From positions 3,785,279 through 3,849,278 of the forward strand of contig CM060857.1 of the NCBI GenBank assembly GCA_030737835.1: a DNA stretch of 64,000 bases, in the 5' to 3' direction. The DNA is from Acorus gramineus. Lineage: Eukaryota; Streptophyta; Magnoliopsida; Acorales; Acoraceae. The notes below the pieces were generated by a model. That model worked only from the letters and a program-made list of their open reading frames with translations. It was not told the origin of the DNA and did no database searches. The translations under genes and the position numbers were made by a program. Shown here one piece after another: positions 44,144 to 56,715 of this stretch. Position 1 is the stretch's first letter. Each line of letters begins with the position of its first letter.

Positions 44144-45391
44144 TATATAAAGATGAAACAGAAGTCTTGTGAAGAAAGAGACAAAGCCAAAATAGAAGAA
44201 AATAAAATGAGGATATCTTCTTTTATTTTCTCTGTCTGCTTCCTCACAGCCTCACTGTGTTCTCTTTTTTTTTTGTCATGTGTTCTTTTCTCCTTTTTTT
44301 TTTTTTTTTTTGTTGTTTGTGTGAGAATATAATCAGATATCTGAATGGAAAACGATAAATTTGGCCCAATGTGTAGCTCTACATGCAACTCTCAAATATT
44401 TTGATTTTTTTAAAGTCCATACTCATATAAATGATATATATATTTGTATGAAAAGTAAAATATTTTTCTACATAAACTATACATGTTTTTCTGAAGAAAA
44501 AAAAACTCCAAGTCTATACAATACTTTAATTTCTTTATAAAAAAATGTCATAAAATGCGTTAAGGGAGTATGTACTGCATCATCACATTATATATTCTAA
44601 GTCTCCAACTCATTATTTGACTGCAGATGAAGTCACAGAACAGACAGCTAATAAAGGTTCACAACTCTTGGGACCAGACAGCTAATAAAGGTTCACAACT
44701 CTTGGGACCACAGTAGGGTTCGTACATCACGGCCAAAAGGAAAATACAAAGCCTACTCCTCAATAGTAAGTTGATTGTTCCCCAATACTTTGATGAAATT
44801 AATTTATAAAAAGAAATTTAAATAATCTAAAAATTGTGTTCTTTAAGCCCCTGTTTGGATGTGGTATAACTTCGGATAGATTCTAAGATAAGGTGAAATA
44901 TGTTAAATAAGGTGTTTGGATGCTCAAAATATCCATAGATAATATATGTCTGGATAAACTGGTATAAAATGATATATGGATTCTAGCCAACCCTTGAAAT
45001 TAAAGTTATTCTAGATTATTCCACCCAAAGAATATGTGAGCCCACTGTCAAATCAACTGTCATCACCTCTTATAAATCACCTATCAAATCAACTATCATA
45101 ATTTTTTCACATTTTATAAATCTTTATTCATATTTTATCCAAACAACAAAAATTTTATTATTACGTTTTCCAATGAAAATAATTCAAAACACAACCAAAC
45201 ACAAAATCATTTTATCTTTATTTATACTCACTTATGCTAGAATAATTATATATTCAAGAATAAGTCATATTCAGTATCTAAACTGGGGCTCAAAGTTGTT
45301 TTCAAAAGAGTTTTTAATAAAAAATAAAATTAAACTCATTTCTAAATATATAATGTGAAGTGGAGTGGTGTGAAGAGATTATGTGTCTATG
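44144..45391. other. Intergenic sequence
   Basis: Holds T runs near 44262 and 44293, a perfect 34-bp tandem duplication (44641-44708, unit CAGACAGCTAATAAAGG...), and 'cccctgtttggatg' wording near 44849 typical of miniature-element edges. No gene recognised. Confidence 0.45.
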
Positions 45392-46233
45392 CAGGCCCGG
45401 CCTGGACAGAGGCCACCAAGGCAACTGCCTAGGGCCCCCCCACCCAGGGAGGGCCCCCAGCTCTGTAAAGCTCATATAATTTAATTGTGTCAGCCCATGA
45501 AATTTTTTTAAAAAAAAACTGGTTATCTGGCTAGTGGACCCTTGAATACTCTACTCACCCTAAGGCCCAGGCCCAACAGAATACATTATACATGCTCCAA
45601 CCCACTCAATCGATTCCTATACCAGACAAATTATTTCCAACTGCCCCATTAAAATCCCTAAAACTCCTCCCCATCAAATCCCTAAAAATCTCCCACACCC
45701 AATCAATAATGATTGCCGTTTCACATCTCCAAACCTCTCCAACGTCTTTCTCTTTCGCACACACATATTCATCAAACATTCAAGCCACCATCTCTACATA
45801 TTTTGATCCCTGTTTTTTATTTTTTGTATATATGTCTTTCTCACTATCTTTGTTTATGTGATTATTTGTGCTCTCTCTCAAACTCAAAAACATATCTTTT
45901 TCTCTCTCTCTCTCTACATCTCTCTCCCTCTTAAAACCCCGAAATTTCTTATTGTTGTAGCTATGAAAGTTTGAACAAATTAAATAAAGCTCTCTTTTAA
46001 GGTATTTTAAGATTTTTATTTTTATTAAGATCCAATTGTTTGTCACTTTTCAAGTTTTATTTAGGTTTGTATTTTTTTCAGAGCAACAAATGTGTTTTTT
46101 TTTAATTAGGTGCATGAATTTTTTTTTTTAAAAGGGATATGGCCATATGGGTTAAAAAAATGGATGTATTTGGGGCCCCGCTTTAAAAGTTCGCCTAGGG
46201 TCCCACAAAAAAAAATTCTCAAGGTCAACCCTG
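45392..46233. mobile_element. hAT-type non-autonomous element
   Basis: 842 bp from CAGGCCCGGCCTGGACAG to TCAAGGTCAACCCTG, short imperfect inverted ends of the CAGGG...CCCTG type. The flanks TGTCTATG (45384-45391) and CGTCTATG (46234-46241) form an 8-bp duplication with one mismatch, as expected for hAT elements. GGGCCC-rich subterminal sequence occurs at both ends (CCTAGGGCCCC; GGGGCCCCG, CGCCTAGGG). The centre is pyrimidine-rich with no transposase. Confidence 0.7.
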
Positions 46234-46243
46234 CGTCTATGCC

Positions 46244-46320
46244 TCCATTTGGTAATGCGTTTAGATGCGATTCTGCTTTTTAATAAAATAGAATCACGTC
46301 TAAACGAGTTACCAAACGCT
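46244..46320. repeat. Near-perfect hairpin of ~28 bp arms
   Basis: TTTGGTAATGCGTTTAGATG and CGATTCTG at the left pair with AGAATCACGTCTAAACGAGT and TACCAAACG at the right, around a short AT-rich loop. It resembles a minimal miniature element. Confidence 0.5.
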
Positions 46321-46824
46321 TTTCAGAAAGCAGACTTAATTAAAAAGTTACTTACAGCTTTTAGTATAAAAAGTTAATTTTTAAAAAACAAAAAAAATGT
46401 CTTATCTTGAAATCGAGTTTATTTAAACCGCTTTATTTAAAATATTATTTTTCAAAAGTGCTTCCAAACGCTATATGTGAACAACTAGAAATCAAATGGT
46501 GTTCACTGATGCACGCTTTTGCATCTAGAATATACGGGTGTATGGTGTCATGTTATGTTTGAAGGTGTTTATGTACACCCAAATAGACTGTTTTGTTTTC
46601 TTATTTTGCTTTAGTTGTTGCTTCTTCTATTACTCTCTCATCCTCTATTCAACCATGTTCTATTTCGACTCTTTTTTTATTAATAGAAAATTATTACAGT
46701 TTATTTAAAAAAATATAGTTTCATCAAAAAAAAAAAAAAAAAAATTGCATGCATGTTTATTTAGAGCATTAAATATTATAATCAATATCGAGCACAATTG
46801 GTTTTCTAATTGGACTCGATCTAA

Positions 46825-47100
46825 AGTCCCACATGTGCTTGATGCAGTGGTACAAGGACACACCCTTTAATTAATGAGGAATGTGGGATCAAATCCTGCC
46901 AATGGCAGGAAGAAAAAAAAACAAAGTAAAAGGCATACAGGCATACAGCCTTTTGTCCTGGGTGTCGTGAGCTTTAGCCACCATTTCCTCTGGATCCTTG
47001 TTTGCCCATGTCTACTTGGTAGTAGTTTGTTGTTGTTATAATCACCTAATTGGGACTATCGCCCAGCTCCGGCCTTTGTACAAAAAAAAAAAAAAAAAAA
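46825..47100 (+). mobile_element. tRNA-derived SINE
   Basis: GATGCAGTGGTACAAGG resembles a Pol III A box, and GGATCAAATCC about 40 bases later a B box. The body ends in about 20 As (47081-47100). Flanking direct repeats GACTCGATCTAA (46813-46824) and GATTCGATTTAA (47101-47112) differ at two positions. Together these are the features of a SINE mobilised by a LINE. No protein. Confidence 0.75.
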
Positions 47101-47112
47101 GATTCGATTTAA

Positions 47113-48133
47113 TATGGGTTTCCATTTTTTGATCCACTTTTAGTCCCTAAATTTAAAGAATCTTTGAAGAGTATTCAAAACTAGAGTTTTTTATATATAT
47201 TTTTATATTTTTCTAGAAGTTTTTTTTTTTTTTGTATATATAACCTTCGAAAATATGTATGTTATTTATTTTTATATTATCTATTTAATTTTATACCATA
47301 ATGTTTGAAAATTTTACATTTTCACCACTGTAGTTAAGTTTTTCTATATAAAAACTCATTATTCATTTAATTCGAAACAGAAATAATCAATTTGGTTATT
47401 AGTGATTAATTACATACATTATGACAAAGATTTGTCTATAATAAATATATTTAACTTAAGGTTATTTTTTGTTCTTTCTATCCACTATTTAAGAGTCATT
47501 TTCAATCATGATAAGTGATCAAATTACACATTTTTTATTAAATAAGATTTCCAATGGTATGATGAAATTCACATACTATTATCATACTTAACCCGTATGC
47601 TTTATAAATATACATGTATCGTACAGAATGAAACGCTTACTCCGTCCAAAAATAGGAAATGGTATGATCAAATTCACATACTATTATCATACTTAACCCG
47701 TATGCTTTATAAATATACATGTATCGTACAGAATGAAACGCTTACTCCATCCAAAAATAGGTTAACATAAATAAAGATTAAGAGTCAATTTAACATTTAT
47801 TCTCATTCTCCTTCAACTAAAACACCTAAGAAAATTCTATTTAGAATCCTCTGTTCATGTGTTAATTCCTAGATATTCCAAACAAAATATTTCCTTCCAT
47901 GAAATACACCAATTACTGTGAATGATAAATTCTCTTTTTAGATTAGAATTATCAAACTAACTTTAAGTTTTTAAGAGGACAAAATCAGGGAACTCCAAAT
48001 TTCTTGACATGATCTCACCAATATAAACTATCTATCTAATTAATGCTAATATATTAAAATCTGAACTTAAAAATCTAATTTTTTAAAAAGAAAAAAGAAA
48101 GAAAGAAAAACCACATACCAATCTCTCATTCTT
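47113..48133. repeat. Intergenic with a 105-bp tandem duplication
   Basis: 47554-47658 and 47659-47756 are nearly identical copies (a few differences) that include CATACTATTATCATACTTAA and CTTACTCCGTCCAAAAATAGG. The latter resembles Stowaway-type MITE ends (CTCCGTCC). The rest of the interval is AT-rich without a gene. Confidence 0.6.
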
Positions 48134-48354
48134 GATGTGCTGTTACACTCAGATCTGTTTACAGCCCCAATTCCAGTCCTATACGCATATGTTTTGAAAG
48201 AATTTTTTTTTTCATCTTCTATAAATACATCCATGCAATTCATTGGAGTATATGCTTCATTTTTTTATAAAAACATATACATTATTAGATGAGGTATACT
48301 ATTTTTAAAAAATTTAAAAAACATGTAGATTGAAAATGAGACTGGACGTAACAT
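48134..48354. mobile_element. MULE-type MITE (family C, copy 4) in the alpha-glucosidase promoter
   Basis: Reversed relative to the other copies: GATGTGCTGTTACACTCAG at the left, GACGTAACATTATCT at the right. A perfect CTCATTCTT 9-bp repeat (48125-48133 and 48359-48367, within a 15-base identity) flanks it, give or take a few bases at the right edge. It ends about 220 bases before the alpha-glucosidase start codon. Confidence 0.7.
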
Positions 48355-48514
48355 TATCTCTCATTCTTGAGGAGGAGATCGGGATCCTAATTGACAGGAT
48401 CCGGCCAAATCACAAACCTACCTTCCCTACACATCATGAACCAACACTGAAATTTCTTTCTTCCAGATCACACGTCAATAACCCATTGGTGGTCCCCATG
48501 CTAGGTGAGGCCAT

Positions 48515-48522
48515 TATAAAAA
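48515..48522 (+). promoter_or_regulatory. TATA box of the alpha-glucosidase gene
   Basis: TATAAAAA lies 64 bases upstream of the ATG, giving an expected start of transcription near 48545 and a short leader. The degenerate paralogue at 61568 keeps a TATAAAA at a similar distance (61521). Confidence 0.6.
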
Positions 48523-48578
48523 GTGTTATGCATGTGTGTGTTGGTTTGTGACCCCTCACCATCCAGATCTCATTGAAA

Positions 48579-51500
48579 ATGTCTCCACATCATTTTTCTT
48601 ATCTTCTCTTTGTTTTTCTTCTCCTCTTCTTCATCTCCTCCTCATATGCTGTCTTAGAAGAAGTCGTCGGATATGGTTACAGACTCCGATCTGTAACCAT
48701 AGATCCGTCGGAGAGATCGTTGACTGCCGATCTTAAGCTCATCCGTAATTCATCGATTTACGGCCCAGACATACAGAATCTAGTCTTCAAAGCAAGGTAA
48801 TTAAGATTGTATATTTTATAGTATAGTATATTATAATGAAATGTTAGTTGTAGGGTATTACTTGGTTTTCAATGCAATTCATTGTCCTCATCTTCTGTTC
48901 ATGGTAGTGAGAAAAGTGATCCCCCATTTACTAGTTGAATGGCTTACTAGTTAGGGAAAGGGTTCCATGAGATAGATTATATTATATACTTTTATGAGTT
49001 AACCCTCAACATATGGTATATATAAAGTTGGTTTATATTATATTTTACATTTTTATTCCAAGTCAGCTAGCCATCGATGGATTTTTTAATACCGGTTACC
49101 TGTTGCTTAAAATTCCCCTTTCTTAAATTATATAATAAAATGGAATGTTAAAAAAAATTTAAAATATTTTATAAAACTTTTTTTGTTATTATTAGTTTAT
49201 AACTAATATTTTTATTACATTTATAATAATGTTATGGTTTAATCTAAATTAATCGATCTCGTCAATCAATTTTTCTTAAATCACTCGTTCACTTTATATA
49301 AAAGTTGAGACTTCGACGAATAAAGTTTTTACTGGTCCAATAGATTTGTCTTTTATGCATCCCATCCCATATCATTGAAAAAGTTATTTTTATTTATTTT
49401 AATAATATAAGAAAATGATATATCCATGATTGCGTGCGTAGCTGAATTACTTTTTAAAATACTCATTCACCTATTAAAATATATATTGTTATAAAAACTG
49501 AAAGTAGCATATAACAAAATATATTAACATATTTTATTAAAATAAATAAATAAATTTTTATATATTGCGATAGTATATACACAATCACAGTATATATACT
49601 GTGACCATTTCTAGACAGTAGATGAGACCACATGTCTCATTGAGTATCTAAGTGTTGTTCTAAGGCTGCGTTTGGAAATATGCTTGAAAAATAAGATTTT
49701 GAATAAAGTCGTATAAATATATTTGATTCTTTCATAGTGTATTTTTCTATGCTTTTTAAAAAGAAACATCTTTTGCACTAAACTATAAGTAATTTTTTTA
49801 TTAAATATTTTTAAAAACATTTGAGTACACGTTTGAGTTTTCTGATTAATTAAAAGGAAGAATCAATCCTAGATCCCGTCACCAAACGCTCCTTAAATGA
49901 TATAACTTCATCTACCTTTTAAAAAAGCAAAAACTAATCGAACGGCTGTCATCTCAGCTTTGAAACAAACGAACGGCTGAGGATCCACATCACCGACAAA
50001 GACAACCCCAGATGGGAAGTCCCCCAACAAGTCCTCCCCCGCCCCGAAACCCCTCAACCCACCACCCACAGCTCCCACCCCAAAAACCACCAACCCCACA
50101 CCCTCTCTATCCCCACCTCCGACCTCGTCCTCACCCTCCCCTCCACCCCACAATTCACCTTCACCATCACCCGCCGCCACTCCTCCTACTCCTCAGCCGC
50201 CAATCCACCTCTCTTCGCCGCCTCCGACCTAATATTCAAAAACCAATACCTCCAACTCTCGACCTCCCTCCCCGACGACGGCAGGTCCTCTCTCTTCGGC
50301 CTCGGCGAGCACACGAAGAAGACATTCCGACTGACCCCGAACGACACGTACACGTTGTGGGCCGCCGACATCTCCGCCGCCACCCCCGACGTGAACCTCT
50401 ATGGGTCCCACCCGTTCTACATGGACGTAAGGACGGACCCGGTGGGGTCCGCTCATGGGGTTCTCTTGCTTAATAGTAATGGCATGGACGTTGACTACAG
50501 TGGGTCCAGTTTGACTTATAGGGTCATCGGAGGGATCTTTGACTTTTACTTCTTCGCCGGACCGGAGCCGAAGGCGGTTGTTAGGCAGTACACTGAGCTT
50601 GTTGGGCGGCCGGCGCCGATGCCGTATTGGTCTTTTGGTAAGGGTTCTCTTTTATCTCTACTGTAATTTAAAAATAGAGTTAAAACATACACATCCATGT
50701 AAACATGGATAATCTTATATAAGTTTTTATGAAAGTTAGGACAGATACATGAGTTTTTAAAAACTCATAAAAACTTAATTAACATCGGATTAAAATTTCA
50801 TTCAAATTTGACATAACATTTTATCACCATGTAATTGTGTAGGCATTATAGTCTCTATAAATAATCATAAGAACAAATTAGTTCATGCAAAGATCAAATT
50901 ATCATTGTAAGACATTTTATGTTTCTTCATTTCTATTAAGATATTGATTTAAAATGGTAAAAAATTTAATGATAATTTAATCATTTTATAGTTATAAGTT
51001 AAAGTTAAGTAGGGCAGGTTAGGTTAGGATTAATTTTTGTTGAAACCAGTGATATATATGAGTTTTTGTGAGTTTTCAAGGACTTGTACGTCTGTCCCAA
51101 CTTTGATAAGGACTTATATAAGATTACCCATATTTGTGAGAACTTAGATGTCTTTAACACTTAAAAATAATATTTTATACTTACCATCCAACATTTGAAG
51201 TAATTAAAAAGATTCTTACATCTCATATTAACCATCTATATATCTTAATTAAGATGAACCATTAATGCATTTGAAGCAACCATATTTTCCGTGTTATTGT
51301 ATTTTTTTTATGTTATCATGTGATTTTTTAGTAAGGGGGTGTAAATGTATATTTTTAAAATACGGGAGTGTTTTTGTAGGTTTTGCAAACCTGACTATTT
51401 ATAAATGGGATTATTTTTTAGTTCGTTTGATCAATTGGGCGATGTATCAATGATGTTGTTGCTCATGTCATTGATATATCGTTAATATATATTAAAAAAA

Positions 51501-54500
51501 GTAATATAATGATATGAGGATGATAAATTGATAGTTGGTAAACAGTCTGGTACGGATTATATTTTGAATTTACCCTCAAATTATTTTTATTATAAATTCT
51601 TCAAATAATTTCATTTTAACTTTAACAGTTGTTAACACCACAAAAGATTCATCAATAAATTTTTCTAATTTTTTTAAAAAAATTTCTATAATTTTTAATG
51701 CTTTTTGTTTCTTTAAATTTGCAAAATCATCCATTCTGAAATTGATATATTTGTTGATATATCGATTTTAAACTTATTGATACATTAAAAATTAAAATAA
51801 TCCAATAACCAAAAATTTTGACATTTTGGTGGCTCATAGATATCTGGACCAATTATGATCGCATCTATATACTTAAAAAAATGAAAAATGAAGTGTTCTT
51901 TTTGCCAAATTGAACAAAATTGGGATTTTTAGTTTTAAGTCTCCACAAACCATCATATTTAGTGATCGATCCCTCCCTTCTTCGCATTTAGGTTTTAGTC
52001 CCCAGATTTAAGTGATAGTTCCTTTTTAGTCCCTGAGAGGGACCTATCCATAAATTATTTAATTTACTTTTTAGTCCCTATGAGAGACCTATCCATGAAT
52101 TATCCTTTAAATCGGGGGACTAAAACCTAAATACGAAGAAGAGAGGGATCGATCACTAAATATGATGGTTTGTGGGGACTTAAAACTAAAAATCCCAACA
52201 AAATTTAGTATGAAAACTCCATATTCCAATAAATGATAAAAAAAAAAAAGATTTAAGACAGTGACGACATATATCAAAAAACATATTTATGATAAATATA
52301 TATATAAAAAAATTTCTATCTAATTTTTAATTTTTTCTATATATTTTTATGCTTTTTAATTTAATGTTTTGTATAATTTTTATCAAAACACATTCATTCT
52401 TTTCAAGTCCAACATTGATACATCTTATCGATTTTAGACTCATTAGTATCAAAATTAAAATGATCCGAAAATCAAAATCTTGACTAATTTAATGACTTAA
52501 GTTTCTGAATCAATTATGATAGCATTATATAATGACATGTTCTCTTATGATTGATTCATGCCATCAAATTGATTAAAAAAGATATAATTTCAAATCAGTA
52601 TTAATGAATATGTAGGTTTTCACCAATGTCGATACGGATTCAAGAACTTGTCAGAGGTGGAAGGCGTGGTGGACGGGTATGCCAAGGCCGGCATCCCCTT
52701 GGAGGTCATATGGACCGACATCGACTACATGGACGCCTACAAGGACTTCACCCTCGACCCCATCAACTTCCCCATCGACAAGATGCAGCTCTTCGTCGAC
52801 CGCATCCACCGCAATGGTCAAAAATATGTCATCATTGTAGATCCAGGTATCCATGATTCAGTCAGTCAGGTCTGAATTTCATCAGATGCAAATAATCGGG
52901 ACATAATATAGGAGCATTATGTATTTATACTAACACAATTTGAGTGCCCCAAAATAAAATATACAATGATCATAAAAAAATCAAGGCTACAACAAAATAT
53001 AAAACAAATTTGAAAAGTAAAATGCATAAAAAACACTCGTCCATTTTTTTCTTTTCCAAAAAGAATAAAAACAACAAAATTATTTATTTAATGAAGGGAT
53101 TTGTTATTATTTATTGATTTATTAAAAATAAGATAATTTCTTTTATGAAGAAAATAAATAAATATTTATAAATTAGAGATAAGATACAAATATTAGAAAT
53201 AAAACCAAAAGAAAATATGGATAATATTTTTAGGAATTGTTTTTCATATATACCCCTAAAATTCCTATATTATCAAAATGCCCCTTGAAACTCTACCATT
53301 GGTACCCCTAACAAATTATTAAATTCTTCATCAATGCCCTTTTAAGAGGCTTTAATACACAATATAAATGTTTCAAGTTTTACAATAATACCCATAAAGG
53401 CATTTATGCACAATTTAAACCATTTTGGATACTAATAGAAATAGTATTTTACTTGGGGTATTTTGACAAAATGATATTATTTTAGGGGTACATATGAAAA
53501 AACACTTTAAAAAAATAAAATTACTTAAAATGTAAACTACGATTACATTTTCAAAAAAGAAAAATATACATTATAAATAATAGGACAATATGTTAAGTTT
53601 GAAAAAAAAAATAATTTTAATATCAAAAGCTTTAATAAAAGAAAACGAACCTTAGAGGCTTCAACAATGTGTGGATCCTGATCCTCTGCTTATTTTTTGT
53701 GTATTTGTATCTTGCTTGGCACATGTGGGCCTGTCACATCATCATGCAAACATCATGTGGTTGTAAATGCATCAAGTTAAATTGATTTTTTTTTCCACTC
53801 ACATGCATTTGCAATCATCTTATTTTAATATGGTGATGTGGCAACACAACAATAAAAGTAAAATAAGATACAAGTATATAAAGAACAAGGTCATGTATCT
53901 CATCACATGATAAATATGTGAGATTTTGAGATAATATAGAACACATGTTAATATCTTATTAGGGACTGACATAAACCGATGAATGAAACACAACCCAATC
54001 TCCTTGAATTGATGGACACTACACTGACGAAACCTAACATGTCTGAAACCTCCGCAGGGATCAGCACGAACGAGTCATACGATACATTCAAAAGGGGCCT
54101 AAAAGCTGACATCTTCATAAAACGCGACGGCAAGCCCTACTTGGGCTCAGTGTGGCCGGGTCCAGTCTACTTCCCAGACTTCCTCAACCCCTCCACTAGT
54201 GCCTTTTGGTCCCGAGAAATCGCAATCTTCCACCGCACGCTCCCCTTCGACGGCCTCTGGATCGACATGAATGAGCCCTCCAACTTCTTCACCCCCTCCC
54301 CCACCCCGAACTCAACCCTCGACGACCCCCCCTACAAAATCAACAACGCGGGCGTCCGCCGCCCCATCAACAACAAGACCGTCCCCGCCACGTCGACCCA
54401 CTACAGCGGCGTCAGAGACTACGATGTGCATAACTTGTATGGGTTCCTGGAAGCGAAAGCCACGCATTATGCACTTTTGAGCGTGACTGGGAAGAGGCCG

Positions 54501-56715
54501 TTTGTGCTGAGCAGGTCAACGTTCGTAGGGTCAGGGAGGTACACCGCGCATTGGACTGGGGACAACGCGGCGACGTGGGAGGACCTCGCGTACTCGATCA
54601 CGACCATGTTGGGTTTCGGGTTGTTTGGGGTTCCGATGGTCGGGGCCGACATATGCGGGTTCGGCGGGAACACGACGGAGGAGCTCTGCCGGCGATGGAT
54701 TCAGGTAAGTCCTCTATTTTTCAAGCAAAAAATTCTAAACAAACACTTCACTCACCTTTTGGGGGGTGAAGCATAAGGGAGAGTACACGAGAATAAGGGA
54801 AAAAAAGGAACAGTTTTGCAAAAGACCAATAACTACTCTATGGAGTATTAGAATTGTTTATTAGGACTATCTACACTATTAGATAAAAATATCATTCTTT
54901 GTCATTTAAATTTTTTATCTCAAATAACATTCCTACACGGCTACACATATTCTAAAAATTATCACATTTATTATTTCACTCACAAATCTCTCAAATTTAT
55001 TCCATTTGAACATCTATCATATCTCAATAACCTACATGATATTTCACTTGTTGCGTCCATAGTCATATATTACTCTAAATTTTTCTGATTGTTTGACTGA
55101 CATGATAAACTTATGTTCATCGAACACATCAATTTGGCAAACTTAGGATATGGGCATCCATTTAATCTGAATCGTCAATTAACATGTTCTTCATTATTTA
55201 AAAATCACTTTTGCAACCATGCAAGTATTTCTCGTACTAATACTCATGATTTAGAGAACAGTTTAATTATCAATTATCTGTATTTATTCTATATAATTTA
55301 TAAATATATTTTTTTACTGTATCATTCGCAAACTTTGTGACTATGATTCTGCCATACAGGTGGGAGCATTCTACCCCTTCTCTCGAGACCACTCCGACAT
55401 GCACTCAACACCGCACTACCTCTACCGCTGGCCCTCCGTCGCACGCGCGGCAAAGGCGGCGCTCGGCCTCCGCTACTGCCTCCTCCCGTACTATTACACG
55501 CTGATGCACGAAGCCCACAAGACGGGCGCGCCCATCGCGCGCCCCCTCTTCTTCTCCTTCCCGAACAACACCCTCACTTATTACATCGACCGCCAGTTTT
55601 TGATCGGGGAGGGGGTCATGGTGTCGCCCGTTCTGACGCCGGGGGCGGAGACCGTCATTGCATACTTCCCCCCCGGGGACTGGTTCAGCCTCTTCAACTA
55701 CTCCGACTCGGTGAGCTCGGTCGGTGACGGGAAGTACGTCGAACTCGATGCGCTTGGGGATGCAGTGAACGTGCACGTGCGTGGCGGGTGCATCTTGCCT
55801 ATGCAGGTAAAATTGTTGATGGATCAGATATCTTAATATTCATATCCAATCTTAAATCTTTTAAATATGGCATTATTGTTTGAATTTGGATTTTTTTTCA
55901 TATTAAGAGAGAATACTGATATTTTTTGAATAATTGACATGACACTGGTCACACTGTAATAATGTGACATGTTAGGGATGAGAGATAATATTCAATTGAA
56001 AAAAAAATTAAAGTTATAAAATCATGACTTTAGAGCTTCTCACCTCATTTAGAGATCATGAAAAGAGAATGTAATGTATTATATTTTGAAGATTATTACT
56101 AACAGATTTGACATTTAATTGTGTATAATTTATAATGTAAATGTATATGTGACGGATTTGGATTCCGTATACTCAAATATCAGATAAATTTTTAATTCTC
56201 AAATATGGATTCTAAGCGTAATCAAGTATTTTTTAGATAACTGACAAGCTTATATGCAGGAAGAGGCGATGACGACAGCCCTCGCGAGGCAGAGTGCGTT
56301 CAAGCTTCTGGTGGTGTTCGATGGCTATGGGACTGCAATCGGTGAAGTGTTTCTGGATGACGGAGAGGAGGCGGAGATGGGCAGGGAGGTAGGGAAGTGG
56401 AGCTTGGTGAGGTTCTCCGGGAAGTGCGAGGGGACCTCAATGAGGGTCCGAACGGAGGTTGTGAACGGGAGGTTTGCGATCGAGCGCAAGTGGGTTGTGG
56501 ATGAGATTGTGTTCCTTGGGGTCCAGATACCAGGCCTAGAGTCTAGTCCGATATCATTTGATGTCAATGGGAGGGGAATTGAGGGAGGTTCGCGATCAGT
56601 GACCGTTAATAGCTCAAAAAAAGGGCGATTCGGGGTTGTAGAGATGAAGAGGTTGTCGTTGATGATCGGAGAGGAGTTCGAAGTGAAGGTGGGATCGGAC
56701 ATTGATCAAATTTAA
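48579..56715 (+). CDS. Alpha-glucosidase, glycoside hydrolase family 31, 6 exons
   Basis: Exons: 48579-48796, 49958-50637, 52616-52846, 54058-54704, 55360-55806, 56260-56715; they join to 892 residues. Residues 1-24 ([12 protein letters not shown] core) are a signal peptide, so the enzyme is secreted or vacuolar. [11 protein letters not shown] starts the GH31 N-terminal domain and [31 protein letters not shown] and [13 protein letters not shown] follow. [10 protein letters not shown] carries nucleophile Asp446, and HWTGDN the acid/base Asp545. The VGYGY start and motif wording fit plant maltase-type alpha-glucosidases (about 900 residues) better than alpha-xylosidase XYL1, but xylosidase activity cannot be excluded. 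Plant members cleave terminal glucose from maltose and short malto-oligosaccharides. Introns 2 and 3 contain transposons; exon GC is much higher than intron GC. Confidence 0.93.
49665..49895. repeat. Inverted-end segment in alpha-glucosidase intron 1
   Basis: GGCTGCGTTTGGAAATATGC at the left is mirrored by GTCACCAAACGCTCC at the right. The pattern fits a diverged miniature element that ends about 60 bases before the exon-2 splice acceptor. Confidence 0.4.
50677..51160. mobile_element. MULE-type MITE (family B, copy 3) in alpha-glucosidase intron 2
   Basis: 484 bp. The left end GAGTTAAAACATACACATCC and right end TTAGATGTCTTTAACAC match family B. A perfect 9-bp duplication TTAAAAATA flanks it (50668-50676 and 51161-51169). 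It starts only about 40 bases after the exon-2 donor, so splicing tolerates it. Confidence 0.85.
51922..52196. mobile_element. MULE-type MITE (family D, copy 2) in alpha-glucosidase intron 2
   Basis: 275 bp, almost a complete fold-back, from GGGATTTTTAGTTTTAAGTC to its complement ending CTAAAAATCCC. A perfect 9-bp duplication AACAAAATT lies at 51913-51921 and 52197-52205. Same family as 31412-31721. A transcript crossing it would form a long hairpin, a possible small-RNA source. Confidence 0.87.
53236..53507. mobile_element. Inverted-repeat MITE in alpha-glucosidase intron 3
   Basis: TGTTTTTCATATATACCCCTAA at the left pairs with TTAGGGGTACATATGAAAAAAC at the right, and ATCAAAATGCCCC with GGGGTATTTTGAC further in. 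The target duplication is unclear. No coding. Confidence 0.6.

Noticed and set aside
46490-46743. Second retroposon ending in the A run at 46725-46743
   Set aside because: No matching direct repeat on the left side and no recognisable head.
55405-55776. Long - strand open frames opposite alpha-glucosidase exons (also 49908-50180 and 56325-56702)
   Set aside because: They are shadows of GC-rich third codon positions in the true + strand exons.
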